Below are positions 30,628 through 40,109 of a stretch of 64,000 nt of DNA, piece by piece; within the stretch, counting starts at the first letter, position 1, and every line of letters starts with the position of its first letter. Source of the stretch: Enhygromyxa salina. GTDB taxonomy: Bacteria; Myxococcota_A; Polyangia; Nannocystales; Nannocystaceae. The notes under the pieces were generated by a model. The model was not told the DNA's origin and searched no databases. It worked only from the letters and a program-made list of their open reading frames with translations. The stretch spans positions 93,499 through 157,498 of the forward strand of contig NZ_PVNL01000035.1 of NCBI RefSeq assembly GCF_002994635.1, read 5' to 3'. The position numbers and the translations under genes were made by a program.

Positions 30628-31863
30628 CTACTGATCCGCGCACTCGGGCTCCGCGGGGCCGCAGTCGAACCGGACGTGGATGTGGCCCTCGTGCCCGGGC
30701 GAGTGGCGGACCAGGCCCAGACTCGCCGCCGATCCTCGCGGGAACTGCAGCGTGTCGTCGAGCACGGGCTCACTCGCGCCCGCAGCCTTGGCCGCCTTGT
30801 AGAGCCGCCGCTGGCTGTCGTAGTCCAAGAAGATCACCTGCACGCTCGGTGACTGGGCGAACGCGCGGACCAGCTCCCACGTGACGTCCCACGCGATTCG
30901 GCGCGGGGTGGGGTTCAGCGCCTGGGGCACCTCGGCGCGCAGCGGCAGGCGGATGTCGAGGTCGCGCCCGGTCTGATGCGAGAGGTGACTGCCGATCTCC
31001 CCGCCCCGCTGGCGGCTCATGGTCCCGACGCTGATCGGGTGCGGGTGCTCGGTGCTGGCGACGAAGCGATCGAGCGCGGCGACGGCCTCGCGCACGGCGT
31101 GGGTCGTGCCGTAGGCCGACTTGGGGAACCGCAGCTCGTAGCCCTGGCCAGGGGGGATCTGGACGCCGGCGATCAAGCTGCCGGTCTGCGGCGTGCCGAC
31201 GCTGTGCGCGCCCGGGCGGACCCGCGCGAGTCGATCGCTCGCCGGGTTGTCATGCACGATCGCGTTGAACACGATCGGATCGACCCAGACCTGCACGTGC
31301 TCATCAGGCTCGAGCTCGCGGCCGAGCTCGCCGACGTTCCACGCCCGCAAGTTCCGATAGTCGACGCCGTAGCGGCGCGCGATCGAGCCCCAGCTGTCGC
31401 CGACCACGACCACGTGCTCGAGCGCCTGGCGAGGCGGCGGGACCTGGCGCGCGCGGATCCGCAGCGGCTCGGGTCGCCACGGGTGTGGCTGCTGCTCGGC
31501 CGTCATGTCATTCCACCCGCGGATACTCTGCGCTTGCACCCCGTAGCGCAGCGCCAGCTGCTCGATGGTCTCGCGCGGGATGGTCTGGTGAACGATCCAG
31601 CGTGGCAGTGATCCCGACTCGCGGGCGGGCATGCGCCACTGCGGCTCGACGTCGGCGGCAGGCCCGGGACCAGGCTCGACGGCGGCCGCGAGCGCGGGTT
31701 CGGTGACCTGCTCGGGTGACTCGAGTTGCGGTTGGTGGTGCGCGTCTGGGCTGTCGCGCGGTGACGTCGGCAGGGTCTGTGCGGAGTCGGTCGGGGCGGC
31801 CGCGATCGCCTGACATGCCATCAGCGTGGCGCTCAGACCCAGCAGCGCAATCCGCAGACCCAC
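30628..31863 (-). CDS. MepA-like (M74) murein endopeptidase lipoprotein with LysM domain
   Basis: A 411-residue predicted lipoprotein (lipobox LMAC, Cys17 from GTG 31863). The middle has at least one LysM-type peptidoglycan-binding segment ([26 protein letters not shown]), preceded by a weaker one ([20 protein letters not shown]). The C-terminal domain matches penicillin-insensitive murein endopeptidase: [13 protein letters not shown] and [11 protein letters not shown] supply the zinc ligands. Such enzymes cut cross-links in peptidoglycan and act in the periplasm. The gene converges on the carboxyltransferase gene, with a 15-nt gap. Confidence 0.87.
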   Translation of the reverse strand: MGLRIALLGLSATLMACQAIAAAPTDSAQTLPTSPRDSPDAHHQPQLESPEQVTEPALAAAVEPGPGPAADVEPQWRMPARESGSLPRWIVHQTIPRETIEQLALRYGVQAQSIRGWNDMTAEQQPHPWRPEPLRIRARQVPPPRQALEHVVVVGDSWGSIARRYGVDYRNLRAWNVGELGRELEPDEHVQVWVDPIVFNAIVHDNPASDRLARVRPGAHSVGTPQTGSLIAGVQIPPGQGYELRFPKSAYGTTHAVREAVAALDRFVASTEHPHPISVGTMSRQRGGEIGSHLSHQTGRDLDIRLPLRAEVPQALNPTPRRIAWDVTWELVRAFAQSPSVQVIFLDYDSQRRLYKAAKAAGASEPVLDDTLQFPRGSAASLGLVRHSPGHEGHIHVRFDCGPAEPECADQ

Positions 31864-31914
31864 GCCTGCATGGTAACCCGGAGTCCCAGTCACGTCTCAT
31901 GTTATGACCGCGCC

Positions 31915-33207
31915 GTGATCGAGCGAGCGCGACCGGTCGTGATGAAGTTTGGCGGCAGCAGCGTCGCGGACTTCGACCGCATGCGTCGCGTCGCGCAGAT
32001 CATTGCGAGCTCGGCCCGCGAGCGGCCCACGGTGGTGGTCGTGTCGGCGATGGGCAAGACGACCGATCGCCTGGTCAGCGACGCGCGGGCGCTGTGTGAG
32101 CCCCCAGCCCCGCGCGAGCTCGACATGCTGCTGACCACAGGCGAGCGGACCAGCATGGCGTTGCTGGCCCTCGCGCTGCATGGGCTCGGGCACACCGCGA
32201 TCAGCTTGACCGGCTCGCAGTGCGGGGTGATCACCGATCACCAGCACGGGCGCGCGCGCATCATCGAGGTCCGGCCGTTTCGGATCCTCGACGAGCTCGC
32301 GGCCGGTCATGTCGTCGTGGTCGGCGGGTTCCAGGGCGTGTCTTACAAGCGCGAGGTCACGACCCTCGGTCGCGGCGGGTCAGACACCAGCGCCGTCGCG
32401 CTCGCCGCCGCGCTCGGGGCCGACTGCGAGATCTACAGCGACGTCGACGGCGTGTATGACGGTGATCCCCGCCAGGTCGACGCCGCCGCCCGGATCGACG
32501 AGCTCGGCTACGAGCAGATGCAGGCGCTGTCGCGCGCGGGCGCCAAGGTCCTGCACGCGCGCGCCGTCGAGCTCGCAGCCGAGCGCGGCATCGCAATCTA
32601 TGCACGCGCGAGCTTCCCCAACGCAGACCAGGCCGTCGGTCGAGCTGGGCAGACAGTGATCCGCAACAACCCTGCGGCGCCCACGGGGGTTCGCGCGGTC
32701 ACCTGCGATCCGAAGGTGATCGATCTGCGCGTGACCGTGACCGCCAGCGCCGGGGCGTCGGGGATCATCGGCGCGCTCGGCCGTGGGCTCGGGGGTCTCG
32801 GGCTCGCGTATCTCCAGATCGACGAGCGCGGCGTCACCGGGCTGCTGTTCGCCAGCCAGCGCGACGACGTCGACAGCTTGGAGTCGCAGCTCGGGCGGGT
32901 GGTTTCACAGCTGCAGCAGCTCGACCCGCCCGTGAGTCTGGACCTCGTCGAGTCCCGTGGTGATCTCGCCGCCGTGACCTTGGTCGGCGCCGGCCTCGAG
33001 GAGCGCGACGACACGACCACCCGTGCGCTAGACGTGCTCGACGCAGCTGGGATCGAGCTTCGGGGCGTCCGCACAGATGGTCAGTCGATCACGTTGTTGA
33101 TTGATCGTGCTCACGCCGCGCTCGCAACGGCGCAAATGCACCACGCGATGCTTCGCTCGAATGAGGTCAATTCGGGCACAGATCAGGACACGCGCGCAGA
33201 TGTCTAG
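31915..33207 (+). CDS. lysC: aspartate kinase
   Basis: A 430-residue aspartokinase, first step of the lysine, threonine and methionine pathway. Catalytic features are KFGGSSV (from Lys11), [15 protein letters not shown] and the [16 protein letters not shown] block (from about residue 152), followed by two C-terminal ACT-like segments for feedback control ([19 protein letters not shown] and [19 protein letters not shown]). The GTG at 31915 places the conserved VVMKFGG near the N-terminus. Divergent from the MepA-like gene. The C-terminus carries about 20 extra polar residues. Confidence 0.93.
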   Translation: MIERARPVVMKFGGSSVADFDRMRRVAQIIASSARERPTVVVVSAMGKTTDRLVSDARALCEPPAPRELDMLLTTGERTSMALLALALHGLGHTAISLTGSQCGVITDHQHGRARIIEVRPFRILDELAAGHVVVVGGFQGVSYKREVTTLGRGGSDTSAVALAAALGADCEIYSDVDGVYDGDPRQVDAAARIDELGYEQMQALSRAGAKVLHARAVELAAERGIAIYARASFPNADQAVGRAGQTVIRNNPAAPTGVRAVTCDPKVIDLRVTVTASAGASGIIGALGRGLGGLGLAYLQIDERGVTGLLFASQRDDVDSLESQLGRVVSQLQQLDPPVSLDLVESRGDLAAVTLVGAGLEERDDTTTRALDVLDAAGIELRGVRTDGQSITLLIDRAHAALATAQMHHAMLRSNEVNSGTDQDTRADV

Positions 33208-33284
33208 GACATTTGTGTCACAGTGCTGAGCAGGCGCGCGCCATCTCGTCAACTCACTGCGTTGAGATCCTTGGAGATTTGGTG

Positions 33285-33302
33285 CTTGGCACCGCGACTG
33301 CT
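33285..33302 (+). promoter_or_regulatory. candidate sigma-54 promoter
   Basis: CTTGGCACCGCGACTGCT shows TGGCAC and TGCT with GG and GC exactly 10 nt apart, two mismatches from the -24/-12 consensus core. It is 167 nt upstream of the lipoprotein ATG at 33469 and points toward it. It could be chance in a GC-rich genome. Confidence 0.35.
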
Positions 33303-33468
33303 ATGTGTATCGACCGACGCGGAGCAGGCTTCGCGTCGCACTCTCCCCGGGTCACCATGCGAACTGTTCGAGCGCTGGCGTCCCATGAATCGACCGATTG
33401 CATGAGCGTCGGTCGTGAGCCCCCCAGGCCACCTCGTGGCCACTGACGAACACCCTACTGGAGACGAC

Positions 33469-33972
<504 letters not shown>

Positions 33973-34004
33973 GCCAGGCCCCTGAGCCAAGCTCATGAAT
34001 GCTG

Positions 34005-34042
34005 AAGAGCGCGAACCCGAGTGGGTTCGCGCTCTTGTTTTT
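34005..34042 (+). terminator. strong intrinsic terminator between convergent genes
   Basis: AAGAGCGCGAACCC (34005-34018) pairs perfectly with GGGTTCGCGCTCTT (34023-34036) over a 4-nt loop and is followed by GTTTTTG. It lies 33 nt after the lipoprotein stop. The 14-bp stem could also serve the convergent hydrolase gene, although a T tract is only on the plus side. Confidence 0.9.
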
Positions 34043-34062
34043 GCTCACGACTGCTGGTGCGA

Positions 34063-34935
34063 CTACTCGGCGGCGTCGTGGTCGAACTCGCCGTTGGCGA
34101 CCAGGCGCAGCCCGGACGCGGCTGCGTGGTCGAACATGTACTCGACCTTGGCCTGGTCGTGAGCGACCGGCGTCGTCTCGGCTGCCGGGTCGACGCTGGC
34201 GTGTTGTGGGTCCGCGTCGAGGAAGTCTCGGCATGCCTGATAGAAGTGCTCCGCGACGACCAGCGACGAGTGGCCACCCGCGAGCATGATGTAGTCGCGC
34301 GCGGCCACACCCTCGATCGGGCCTGGCGGTGGGCACAGGGCGTCGGAGGCGGCGTGGATCTGGCGCATGCGCACGGTGGCGGGGGCGGGCGCGGCGAGCA
34401 GATCCTCCAGGAACGGAGAGCCGGGCAGCACCTGCCAGACCGACGGGCTGAACGCCCCGACCGTGGCGACACCCGCGAGCCCGGCCCAGGTCCCGCGCAG
34501 CGGGGAGCCCATCATCACGAGGTTGCGGACGTAGCGGTGACCCTGGAGGAACTTGATCGAGTGCAGGCTGATCAGCCCGCCCATGCTGTAGCCGACGAGG
34601 TCGACACGATCGACCTCGAGCTCCTCGCAGATCGTTCGCAGGTGGGCGGTGAGGTTCTCCGCCGAGCGTCGAATCGACGCGAGGTTGAACGTGCCGTACG
34701 CATAGCTGAAGACCACACGCCCGTCGTTTTGGAACCGACGCGTCAGCGGGAGCATGGTCCCGCGTGTGCCCATGAAGCCGTGGACCAGCACCACTGGCGG
34801 CAGCTCCGGCCGGGTCCACGACATGTCCGTGCTGACTTTGTTGCCACGAACCAGGTGGCGGCCGTACTCGAAGTCATCGGTGACGATGCTGACCGCGCGG
34901 CGAACACGGTTCTTGATGCGTTTCCCCACACTCAT
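34063..34935 (-). CDS. alpha/beta hydrolase, lipase/PGAP1-like
   Basis: A 290-residue hydrolase. The oxyanion-hole region is VVLVHGFMGTRG, the nucleophile elbow is LVGYSMGG (Ser117), and a likely catalytic His is in LAGGHSSLV. The arrangement of the elbow with a preceding EELEVDRVDLVG helix-strand matches triacylglycerol lipase/PGAP1-like enzymes. No signal peptide is seen; a basic N-terminus may bring it to the membrane. It faces the lipoprotein gene across a terminator. Confidence 0.83.
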   Translation of the reverse strand: MSVGKRIKNRVRRAVSIVTDDFEYGRHLVRGNKVSTDMSWTRPELPPVVLVHGFMGTRGTMLPLTRRFQNDGRVVFSYAYGTFNLASIRRSAENLTAHLRTICEELEVDRVDLVGYSMGGLISLHSIKFLQGHRYVRNLVMMGSPLRGTWAGLAGVATVGAFSPSVWQVLPGSPFLEDLLAAPAPATVRMRQIHAASDALCPPPGPIEGVAARDYIMLAGGHSSLVVAEHFYQACRDFLDADPQHASVDPAAETTPVAHDQAKVEYMFDHAAASGLRLVANGEFDHDAAE

Positions 34936-35249
34936 CCGTGGCTGGAGTGTAGCCCACCCAAACCCGGTGCTTGCTATTTTTTATCGAACTCAGCGACCAA
35001 TGTGGTTGGGTGAGACCTCGTGCACGCCGTAGCATGACCGAAATGGCCGCCCCGGTCGCGCCGATGTGCGTCCAAGTATGCTGATACCAAAATGCGGAGA
35101 CCACGGGTTTCGGGGGCTTCAGCGCCGCTGTGCGGAATGCGCATAGGTCGTCGAGCGGGCCGCGCTGAGAAGATCCGGCTGCTCCCCACCCGCGCATGTT
35201 CCCCGCCCGCGCATGTTCCCCGCCCGCGCATATATAGTGTCGCCGCGCG
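34936..35249. other. intergenic region between the hydrolase and hemE
   Basis: No gene is supported. The left part should hold the hydrolase promoter (minus strand), and the right end holds a tandem repeat and a TATATA box directly before hemE. Confidence 0.5.
35187..35236 (+). promoter_or_regulatory. tandem repeats and TATATA box upstream of hemE
   Basis: Three copies of CCCGCGCAT, at a period of 18 bp and separated by GTTCCCCG, run from 35189 to 35231, and the last runs into TATATAG (35231-35237), about 13 nt before the hemE ATG. The box could be a -10 element giving a very short leader. The repeats may be an operator; this is unproven. Confidence 0.4.
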
Positions 35250-36290
35250 ATGCCGATCCGCAACACCAGCTTCCTCGACGCCTGCCGTGGTCACCGACCC
35301 GCGCAGACCCCCGTGTGGCTCATGCGTCAAGCGGGGCGCTACCTGCCCGAGTACCGCGCGATCCGAAAGCGGGTCTCGTTTCTCGAGCTGTGTCGCACGC
35401 CTGAGCTCGCGGCGGAGGTCACCGTGCAGCCGATCGATCGCCTGGGTGTCGACGCGGCGATCTTGTTCAGCGACATCCTGGTCGTGTTCGACGCGATGGG
35501 CGTCGCTGTCGAGTTCAACCCAGGCCCACAGCTGCCCAAGCCGGTTCGCACCACCGCCGATATTGCGGCGCTGCGCTGGGGCGATCCCGTCGACGAGGTC
35601 GGCTACGTGATGGACGCGGTCCGGGCGTGCAAGCGCGCGCTCGCGGACCGGGTCCCGCTGATCGGGTTCTGCGGGGCCCCGTTCACGACCGTCAGCTACC
35701 TGATCGAAGGTGGCGGCAGCCGGGACTTCCTGGAGGTCAAGAAGCTGATGTTCTGCGAGCCCGTCGCGTTCGGCCGGCTCATGGCCAACACCACCGAGCT
35801 GCTGGCCCGCTATCTGATCGGCCAGATCGACGCGGGCGTCGACGCGGTGCAGATCTTCGACAGCTGGGCCGGCGCCCTCGGGCCGCGCGACTACCAGACC
35901 CACGTGCTGCCCCACACGATCGCGCTGGTCGAGGCCGTTCGTGCTCACGTGCCCGCCGGGCGCGAGCGGGTCCCTGTGATCTTGTTCGCGCGTGGCAACG
36001 CCAACACCCTCGCGCTCACGGCCACTGCGCCCGCGGACGTGATCGGGATCGACTGGAGCATCGAGCTCGACGACGCGATCGAGGTCGTCGGTTCAGATCG
36101 CGTGGTCCAGGGCAACCTAGATCCCGGCGTGTTGCTGGGGCCACCGGAGCTGATCCGCGAGCGCGTTCGGGCCACGCTGGCCGCTGGCGCGGGGGCCAAG
36201 GCGCATGTCTTCAACCTCGGACACGGGATCTCGCGGTTTACGGATCCCGACCACGCCAAGCTGATGGTCGACACGGTTCACGGTCTGTGA
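35250..36290 (+). CDS. hemE: uroporphyrinogen decarboxylase
   Basis: A 346-residue enzyme of haem biosynthesis that decarboxylates uroporphyrinogen III to coproporphyrinogen III. Family motifs are clear: WLMRQAGRYLPEYRAIR at the start, LFSDILVVFDAMG, GFCGAPFTTVSYLIEGG, QIFDSWAGAL and HVFNLGHGI near the end. Length is typical. It is followed after 7 nt by a lipoprotein gene that may be co-transcribed. Confidence 0.97.
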   Translation: MPIRNTSFLDACRGHRPAQTPVWLMRQAGRYLPEYRAIRKRVSFLELCRTPELAAEVTVQPIDRLGVDAAILFSDILVVFDAMGVAVEFNPGPQLPKPVRTTADIAALRWGDPVDEVGYVMDAVRACKRALADRVPLIGFCGAPFTTVSYLIEGGGSRDFLEVKKLMFCEPVAFGRLMANTTELLARYLIGQIDAGVDAVQIFDSWAGALGPRDYQTHVLPHTIALVEAVRAHVPAGRERVPVILFARGNANTLALTATAPADVIGIDWSIELDDAIEVVGSDRVVQGNLDPGVLLGPPELIRERVRATLAAGAGAKAHVFNLGHGISRFTDPDHAKLMVDTVHGL

Positions 36291-36297
36291 CAGCCAG

Positions 36298-36906
36298 ATG
36301 ATGGTTTTGCGTCGATGCGTGTGGTCGGGCGGGCTGCTGAGCTTGCTGAGCATGCTGAGCTTGCTGATCTCGCTGAGCTCGCTGAGCATGGGGGCGGCTG
36401 GTTGTCGCGCGCCGACGACCACGGCGCCGGTCGTCGAGCCGATCGAGGCCGAGGATCCTGCCGCGCCGATCATCCCGGCACAGCCGGCGAATCGGGCCGC
36501 TGGCGAGGAGCTCGAGGCCACCATTCCGGTGGTTGGGGGGCGGTCGTTCGAGCTGTCGAGCCTGCGTGGTCAGCCTGTGTTGCTGGAGATCTCCGCCAGC
36601 TGGGAGCCGGGGTTTGTCGAGGCGCACGACCTCTATGCCGAGCTGCTGGGTGAGCACAGCGAGCTCGAGGTCATCGTCATCGTCGCGGATCCGGCCGACG
36701 CTGGGTTGGAGGGGCTGTCGCCCGCGTTCACGCTGGCGTGGGATCCCGCGGGCGCGCTGGCAGCCAAGTTCTCGGTGGCCACGTTTCCGACGATGTTCGT
36801 GATCGACCGCAGCGGCCGGATCACGCGGGTGGTCAACGGGTGGGACGACGCCGTTCGAGCCGAGCTCACGGACGCGGTCGCGGGGGCGGTCGCGGCGGCT
36901 CCGTAG
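36298..36906 (+). CDS. thioredoxin-like lipoprotein lacking the CxxC motif
   Basis: A 202-residue protein with a hydrophobic Leu/Ser repeat signal peptide ending at GAAGC (Cys36) and a thioredoxin-like fold (RGQPVLLEISASWEPGF, then FSVATFPTMFVIDRSGRI with the cis-Pro loop TFPT). The redox motif position, normally WCxxC, reads WEPGF, so it should not act as a disulfide oxidoreductase. It may be a scaffold or binding protein. The DNA for the signal peptide consists of near-perfect 9-bp repeats (CTGAGCTTG and variants), which may vary in number. It lies 7 nt after hemE. Confidence 0.75.
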   Translation: MMVLRRCVWSGGLLSLLSMLSLLISLSSLSMGAAGCRAPTTTAPVVEPIEAEDPAAPIIPAQPANRAAGEELEATIPVVGGRSFELSSLRGQPVLLEISASWEPGFVEAHDLYAELLGEHSELEVIVIVADPADAGLEGLSPAFTLAWDPAGALAAKFSVATFPTMFVIDRSGRITRVVNGWDDAVRAELTDAVAGAVAAAP

Positions 36907-36915
36907 CGCTCGGCT

Positions 36916-37665
36916 TCACGCGGGCACGAACTCGAGCACGTACTGATACTCGAGCAGCTCGAGATCGTTGCGCGCGAGCCGAAACCCCGCCGCCTGCATG
37001 TGCTCGCTGATCTGCTCGGGGCTCATGCGCATCGCTTGCGGTGGGCCGGGCGCGTGCTCGGGTGCGTCCTTGCGAAAGTCGACGATGATCACCCGCGCGC
37101 CTGGGCGCAGCTGTTTGGCCACAGCTTGAAAGTACGCCTGAGGTTGGGCGAGGTGATGGAACACGTTGCACATGAACACGAGGTCGACCGGCTCGGGCAG
37201 CTTGGGCTCGTCGGCCTCACCGAGCACGGCCTCGAGGTTGGCGTGGCCTTCGTCTGTGGCCCGCTGAGCTAGCCACTCGACCATCTTGGGCTCGATGTCG
37301 ACGGCGTAGACCTGGCCTTGCGGAGCCGCGGCCGCGAACCGAACGGCGAAGTAGCCTGTGCCCGCTCCGAGGTCGGCGATCTTGGCGTCGGCCGCGACCG
37401 CGAGGCTGGCGATGACCTCGTCGGGCCGCTGCCACGCCGCGCGCTCGGGTGACTCGAACCGCTCGGTCCACGCTTGCGGGTCCTCGAAGGTGTGACCTTT
37501 GTATCCGTGCTCGTTGAGCTCCGCGCCGTGACCGTGACCGTGGTGACCGTGCTCGGGGTGACTTGGAGGCACGTCGGCGCTTGTCTCACGCTTGGTGCAG
37601 CTGAGACATAAAACCAATGTGGCCATGACCACGCGATGAACCGAGTATCCGTGTGCGCGTCGCAT
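36916..37665 (-). CDS. SAM-dependent methyltransferase with lipoprotein signal and His-rich segment
   Basis: A 249-residue protein. The N-terminus has a hydrophobic stretch with lipobox LCLSC (Cys23), then a His-rich part (HPEHGHHGHGHG), followed by a class I methyltransferase domain: IADLGAGTGYFAVRF (SAM loop), VYAVDIEPKMVEWL and CNVFHHLAQPQAYF. A SAM-using enzyme outside the cytoplasm would lack cofactor, so either the signal does not export it or the fold has another role there. The His cluster may bind metal. Convergent with the gene ending at 36906. Confidence 0.75.
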   Translation of the reverse strand: MRRAHGYSVHRVVMATLVLCLSCTKRETSADVPPSHPEHGHHGHGHGAELNEHGYKGHTFEDPQAWTERFESPERAAWQRPDEVIASLAVAADAKIADLGAGTGYFAVRFAAAAPQGQVYAVDIEPKMVEWLAQRATDEGHANLEAVLGEADEPKLPEPVDLVFMCNVFHHLAQPQAYFQAVAKQLRPGARVIIVDFRKDAPEHAPGPPQAMRMSPEQISEHMQAAGFRLARNDLELLEYQYVLEFVPA

Positions 37666-37776
37666 TTTCGGGTGGAGGTTAGTGCAATTGAGGTTTTGTA
37701 GGACACCAGCTTGGCCGGCGCGGCTGGCTCGGTTGACACGGGCGTGCGCGTGGAACAACGATCGACGCTCGTGGTG

Positions 37777-38625
37777 ATGCGGCGTGACGATGGCGGCACT
37801 TGGTGTCCGCCGCCCCGACGCTGGTGGCTGGGGCTGGGGGTGCTGACGATGGCGATGGCGTGTGTGGCGGGCACGCGCACGCGCGGGCCGACGGGGCAGA
37901 CTGCGAGCTTGGTGGATGGGGCGGCTGGGTTGGAGCAGGGGGTAGACGCCAGCGTGACGGGTCCCCCGTCGGTAGGGGCAAATTCGGGATCGGTCGACGC
38001 CGCGCCTGTGGCCACACCTCTGATCGAGCTCGACGCCGACACCCTCGCCGCTGCGAGCAAGCCCAAGCCCAAGGTCGCGCTGCCGTTCGACGCCGAGCAG
38101 CTCGAGCGGATCTACGCCGTGCAAGACATTGTCGCGGCTGCCTCTGCTGCACATGGCGTGGACCCGGCGCTGATCAACGCGTTGATCTGGGTCGAGAGCA
38201 AGTTTGACCGGCGCGCGCGCGGCCCCGCTGGGGCGCAGGGGTTGATGCAGCTGATGCCCAAGACCGCTGGCGCGATGGCCGAGCGGCTCGGTCGTCGGCG
38301 TGACTCCTACAACCCCGACTTCAACATCCACGCGGGGACGTTGCTGCTGTCGCGTCTGCTCGATCGCTTTGAGGGTGACGTGACGCTGGCGCTGGCGGGG
38401 TACAACCGTGGCGGTGGGACGGTCTCGAAGTGGGTGGCCGCTGGTGAGCCGCTGCCTGCTGGGGCGCAGGGGTTTGCAGATCGCGTGCTGGAGGCCCGGG
38501 GCTGGTTTGAGCGCTTGCCGAGCTCACCCAAGCGCCGGCCGGCGGCCACGCCCAAGCCGGCTGCCACGCCCAGCTCTGGGCCGATCAGCCGGCTAGACAC
38601 CAGCGCGCTCAGCTTGGCCCTCTGA
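37777..38625 (+). CDS. lytic transglycosylase (SLT domain) lipoprotein
   Basis: A 282-residue enzyme that cleaves peptidoglycan between MurNAc and GlcNAc. The lipobox is MAMAC (Cys29 from ATG 37777). The SLT domain begins ALIWVESKFDRRARG with catalytic Glu140, followed by GAQGLMQLMPKTAG and LALAGYNRGGG. The C-terminal tail is Pro- and Ala-rich. A start further upstream at 37711 is open but would bury the signal peptide. It is divergent from the methyltransferase gene. Its stop codon lies in the first of two direct repeats. Confidence 0.87.
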   Translation: MRRDDGGTWCPPPRRWWLGLGVLTMAMACVAGTRTRGPTGQTASLVDGAAGLEQGVDASVTGPPSVGANSGSVDAAPVATPLIELDADTLAAASKPKPKVALPFDAEQLERIYAVQDIVAAASAAHGVDPALINALIWVESKFDRRARGPAGAQGLMQLMPKTAGAMAERLGRRRDSYNPDFNIHAGTLLLSRLLDRFEGDVTLALAGYNRGGGTVSKWVAAGEPLPAGAQGFADRVLEARGWFERLPSSPKRRPAATPKPAATPSSGPISRLDTSALSLAL

Positions 38626-38676
38626 GACAAACCGGACTGAGAGTCTTTGCGGGAGACAAACCGGACTGAGAGTCTT
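38624..38676 (+). repeat. REP-like direct repeat pair downstream of RAYT
   Basis: Two identical 24-bp units starting GAGACAAACCGGACTGAGAG lie at 38624-38647 and 38653-38676. The ACCGGACTGAGAGTC core is similar to the complement of sequence at 40040-40054 on the other side of the transposase gene (three mismatches in 15), forming the sort of flank seen with REP-associated transposases. Confidence 0.6.
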
Positions 38677-38870
38677 GGCGAAAACGTCCGTCGGTGAGAG
38701 GGTTGAGGCAGCGCGCCCGCACGCGAGAGTCGCAGTCTCGCGCCCGTTTTCGTCGCACCGAGCCGAAAACACGCGCCTACACACGCGCCGACGCACAAAA
38801 TCTCGCTCCAAACCAATGCTAACGGGCGGGATGGCCTCGAGCGACCCCGCCATCACCGATGTCCACACAC

Positions 38871-39866
38871 TCAGCAGATCGGGTGCGGCGCAACCGTGAC
38901 CCCGGCGAACCGCCGCAGCCAGTACGTCCCCGCCGGAAACACCGCCGCCGAGTCCCCGGCCAGCCACGACGCCCGCGCGGCAGCATACTCGCGCTCCCAC
39001 TCACGATCCCGCTGCAGCTGCGCCAAGCGTCGCCACTTGCACGACGCGGCCACCTTCGGCGTCACGGTGAATCGCTTCTCGAAGCTGACCACCTGCCGGT
39101 ACCACTTTTGCCGAGCAACCTTGCTCGGGGTCATGAATTTCCGGTTCCGGGCCCGAAACTCGGTCTGAATCTCTCGCTCCTTCTCCCGCACCGTCGCCGC
39201 GAGCTTCTCGTAGAGCGCGTCGTCATCGAGCTCGAGAAAGATCGGCGGCCGCACGAGCGTCAACGACACCTTCTCCGGCATGTCGCCTTTGGGATCGAAG
39301 AAATCCTCGGGTCGCTTGAACGTCCGCGTCTCGCCAAATCGCCAGTCCGCGGTCGTGAACCCCTGCCACTTTCGGCTCCACTTCACGAGACCCGCCGTGA
39401 CCGGGTTAGCGATTGTATAAACGAGGTCCATGAAGGTCGCGTCGTCGGTCGGCCGCAGCGTGTCGCAAGCTCCGTTGGCCCAGAACGCGCCGGACCGCCC
39501 GTGCTCCCCGTTCAGAGCGCGGGCGAGCGTGCTGTTGAACAGCTGCTTCCACGCGACGAGCTCGCCGCGCGGGTCCGTGACGTCGATGTGGTAGTGGTTC
39601 GACATGAAGACGGCCGAGTGGATCTGGATGCCGTGCTCGTTGGCGGTGTGGGCCAGCAGATAGCCGATGAGGTTGAGGAGCTCCGCCGGTTTGTGACCCG
39701 GGGTGAGGAACAGTCGGCGCTCGAGGCAACGCTTGGTGACCTTGTAGCTGCTGTGGGGATGGATCGGCCGAGCGCGAACCCGCGCGTGGGGGCGGGCTTG
39801 GCCGCGGGCTCGATTTTCCGCCCGACGGGCGGCGCTGGCTTGTTTTTGCGCGTTGGAGATGGCCAC
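38871..39866 (-). CDS. REP-associated tyrosine transposase (RAYT, IS200-like)
   Basis: A 331-residue Y1/HUH single-strand transposase relative. The HUH motif is in AVFMSNHYHIDVTD (His91, His93). The expected catalytic tyrosine helix is near DLVYTIANPVTAGLV, where Tyr is the candidate nucleophile. The C-terminal 150 residues are basic and longer than usual for the family (typically about 150-200 residues in total). RAYTs are single chromosomal genes that act on nearby REP palindromes rather than forming self-mobile insertion sequences. Confidence 0.82.
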   Translation of the reverse strand: MAISNAQKQASAARRAENRARGQARPHARVRARPIHPHSSYKVTKRCLERRLFLTPGHKPAELLNLIGYLLAHTANEHGIQIHSAVFMSNHYHIDVTDPRGELVAWKQLFNSTLARALNGEHGRSGAFWANGACDTLRPTDDATFMDLVYTIANPVTAGLVKWSRKWQGFTTADWRFGETRTFKRPEDFFDPKGDMPEKVSLTLVRPPIFLELDDDALYEKLAATVREKEREIQTEFRARNRKFMTPSKVARQKWYRQVVSFEKRFTVTPKVAASCKWRRLAQLQRDREWEREYAAARASWLAGDSAAVFPAGTYWLRRFAGVTVAPHPIC

Positions 39867-40109
39867 GCAGGGTTCTCGGCCCGCGGATGGGCCGTTTGCA
39901 CGGGTTCTGCGGCGGACTGCAAAAAATGTGGCCGCGACCTGAACTAAAGATCAAAACCCGAACGCGAGTCCGGTCCGCCTGAGGGTCTACTCTGTGCTCG
40001 AACCTACCAAAACGAACCTGATCCTAAGATCGAAATGAGGACTCAGAGTCCGGTCCGCGTTCCGGTCTTCCGGTCCGGTCCGGTCCGGTCCGCGTTCCGG
40101 TCTCCGTCC
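39867..40109. repeat. repeat-rich intergenic region upstream of RAYT
   Basis: Contains the palindrome-like GGACTCAGAGTCC (40039-40051) and the 20-mer TCCGGTCCGCGTTCCGGTCT at both 40049-40068 and 40084-40103, with CCGGT tandem copies between. Also GAGTCCGGTCCG near 39965. These resemble REP units whose cores relate to the downstream pair. No gene is seen. Confidence 0.6.
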
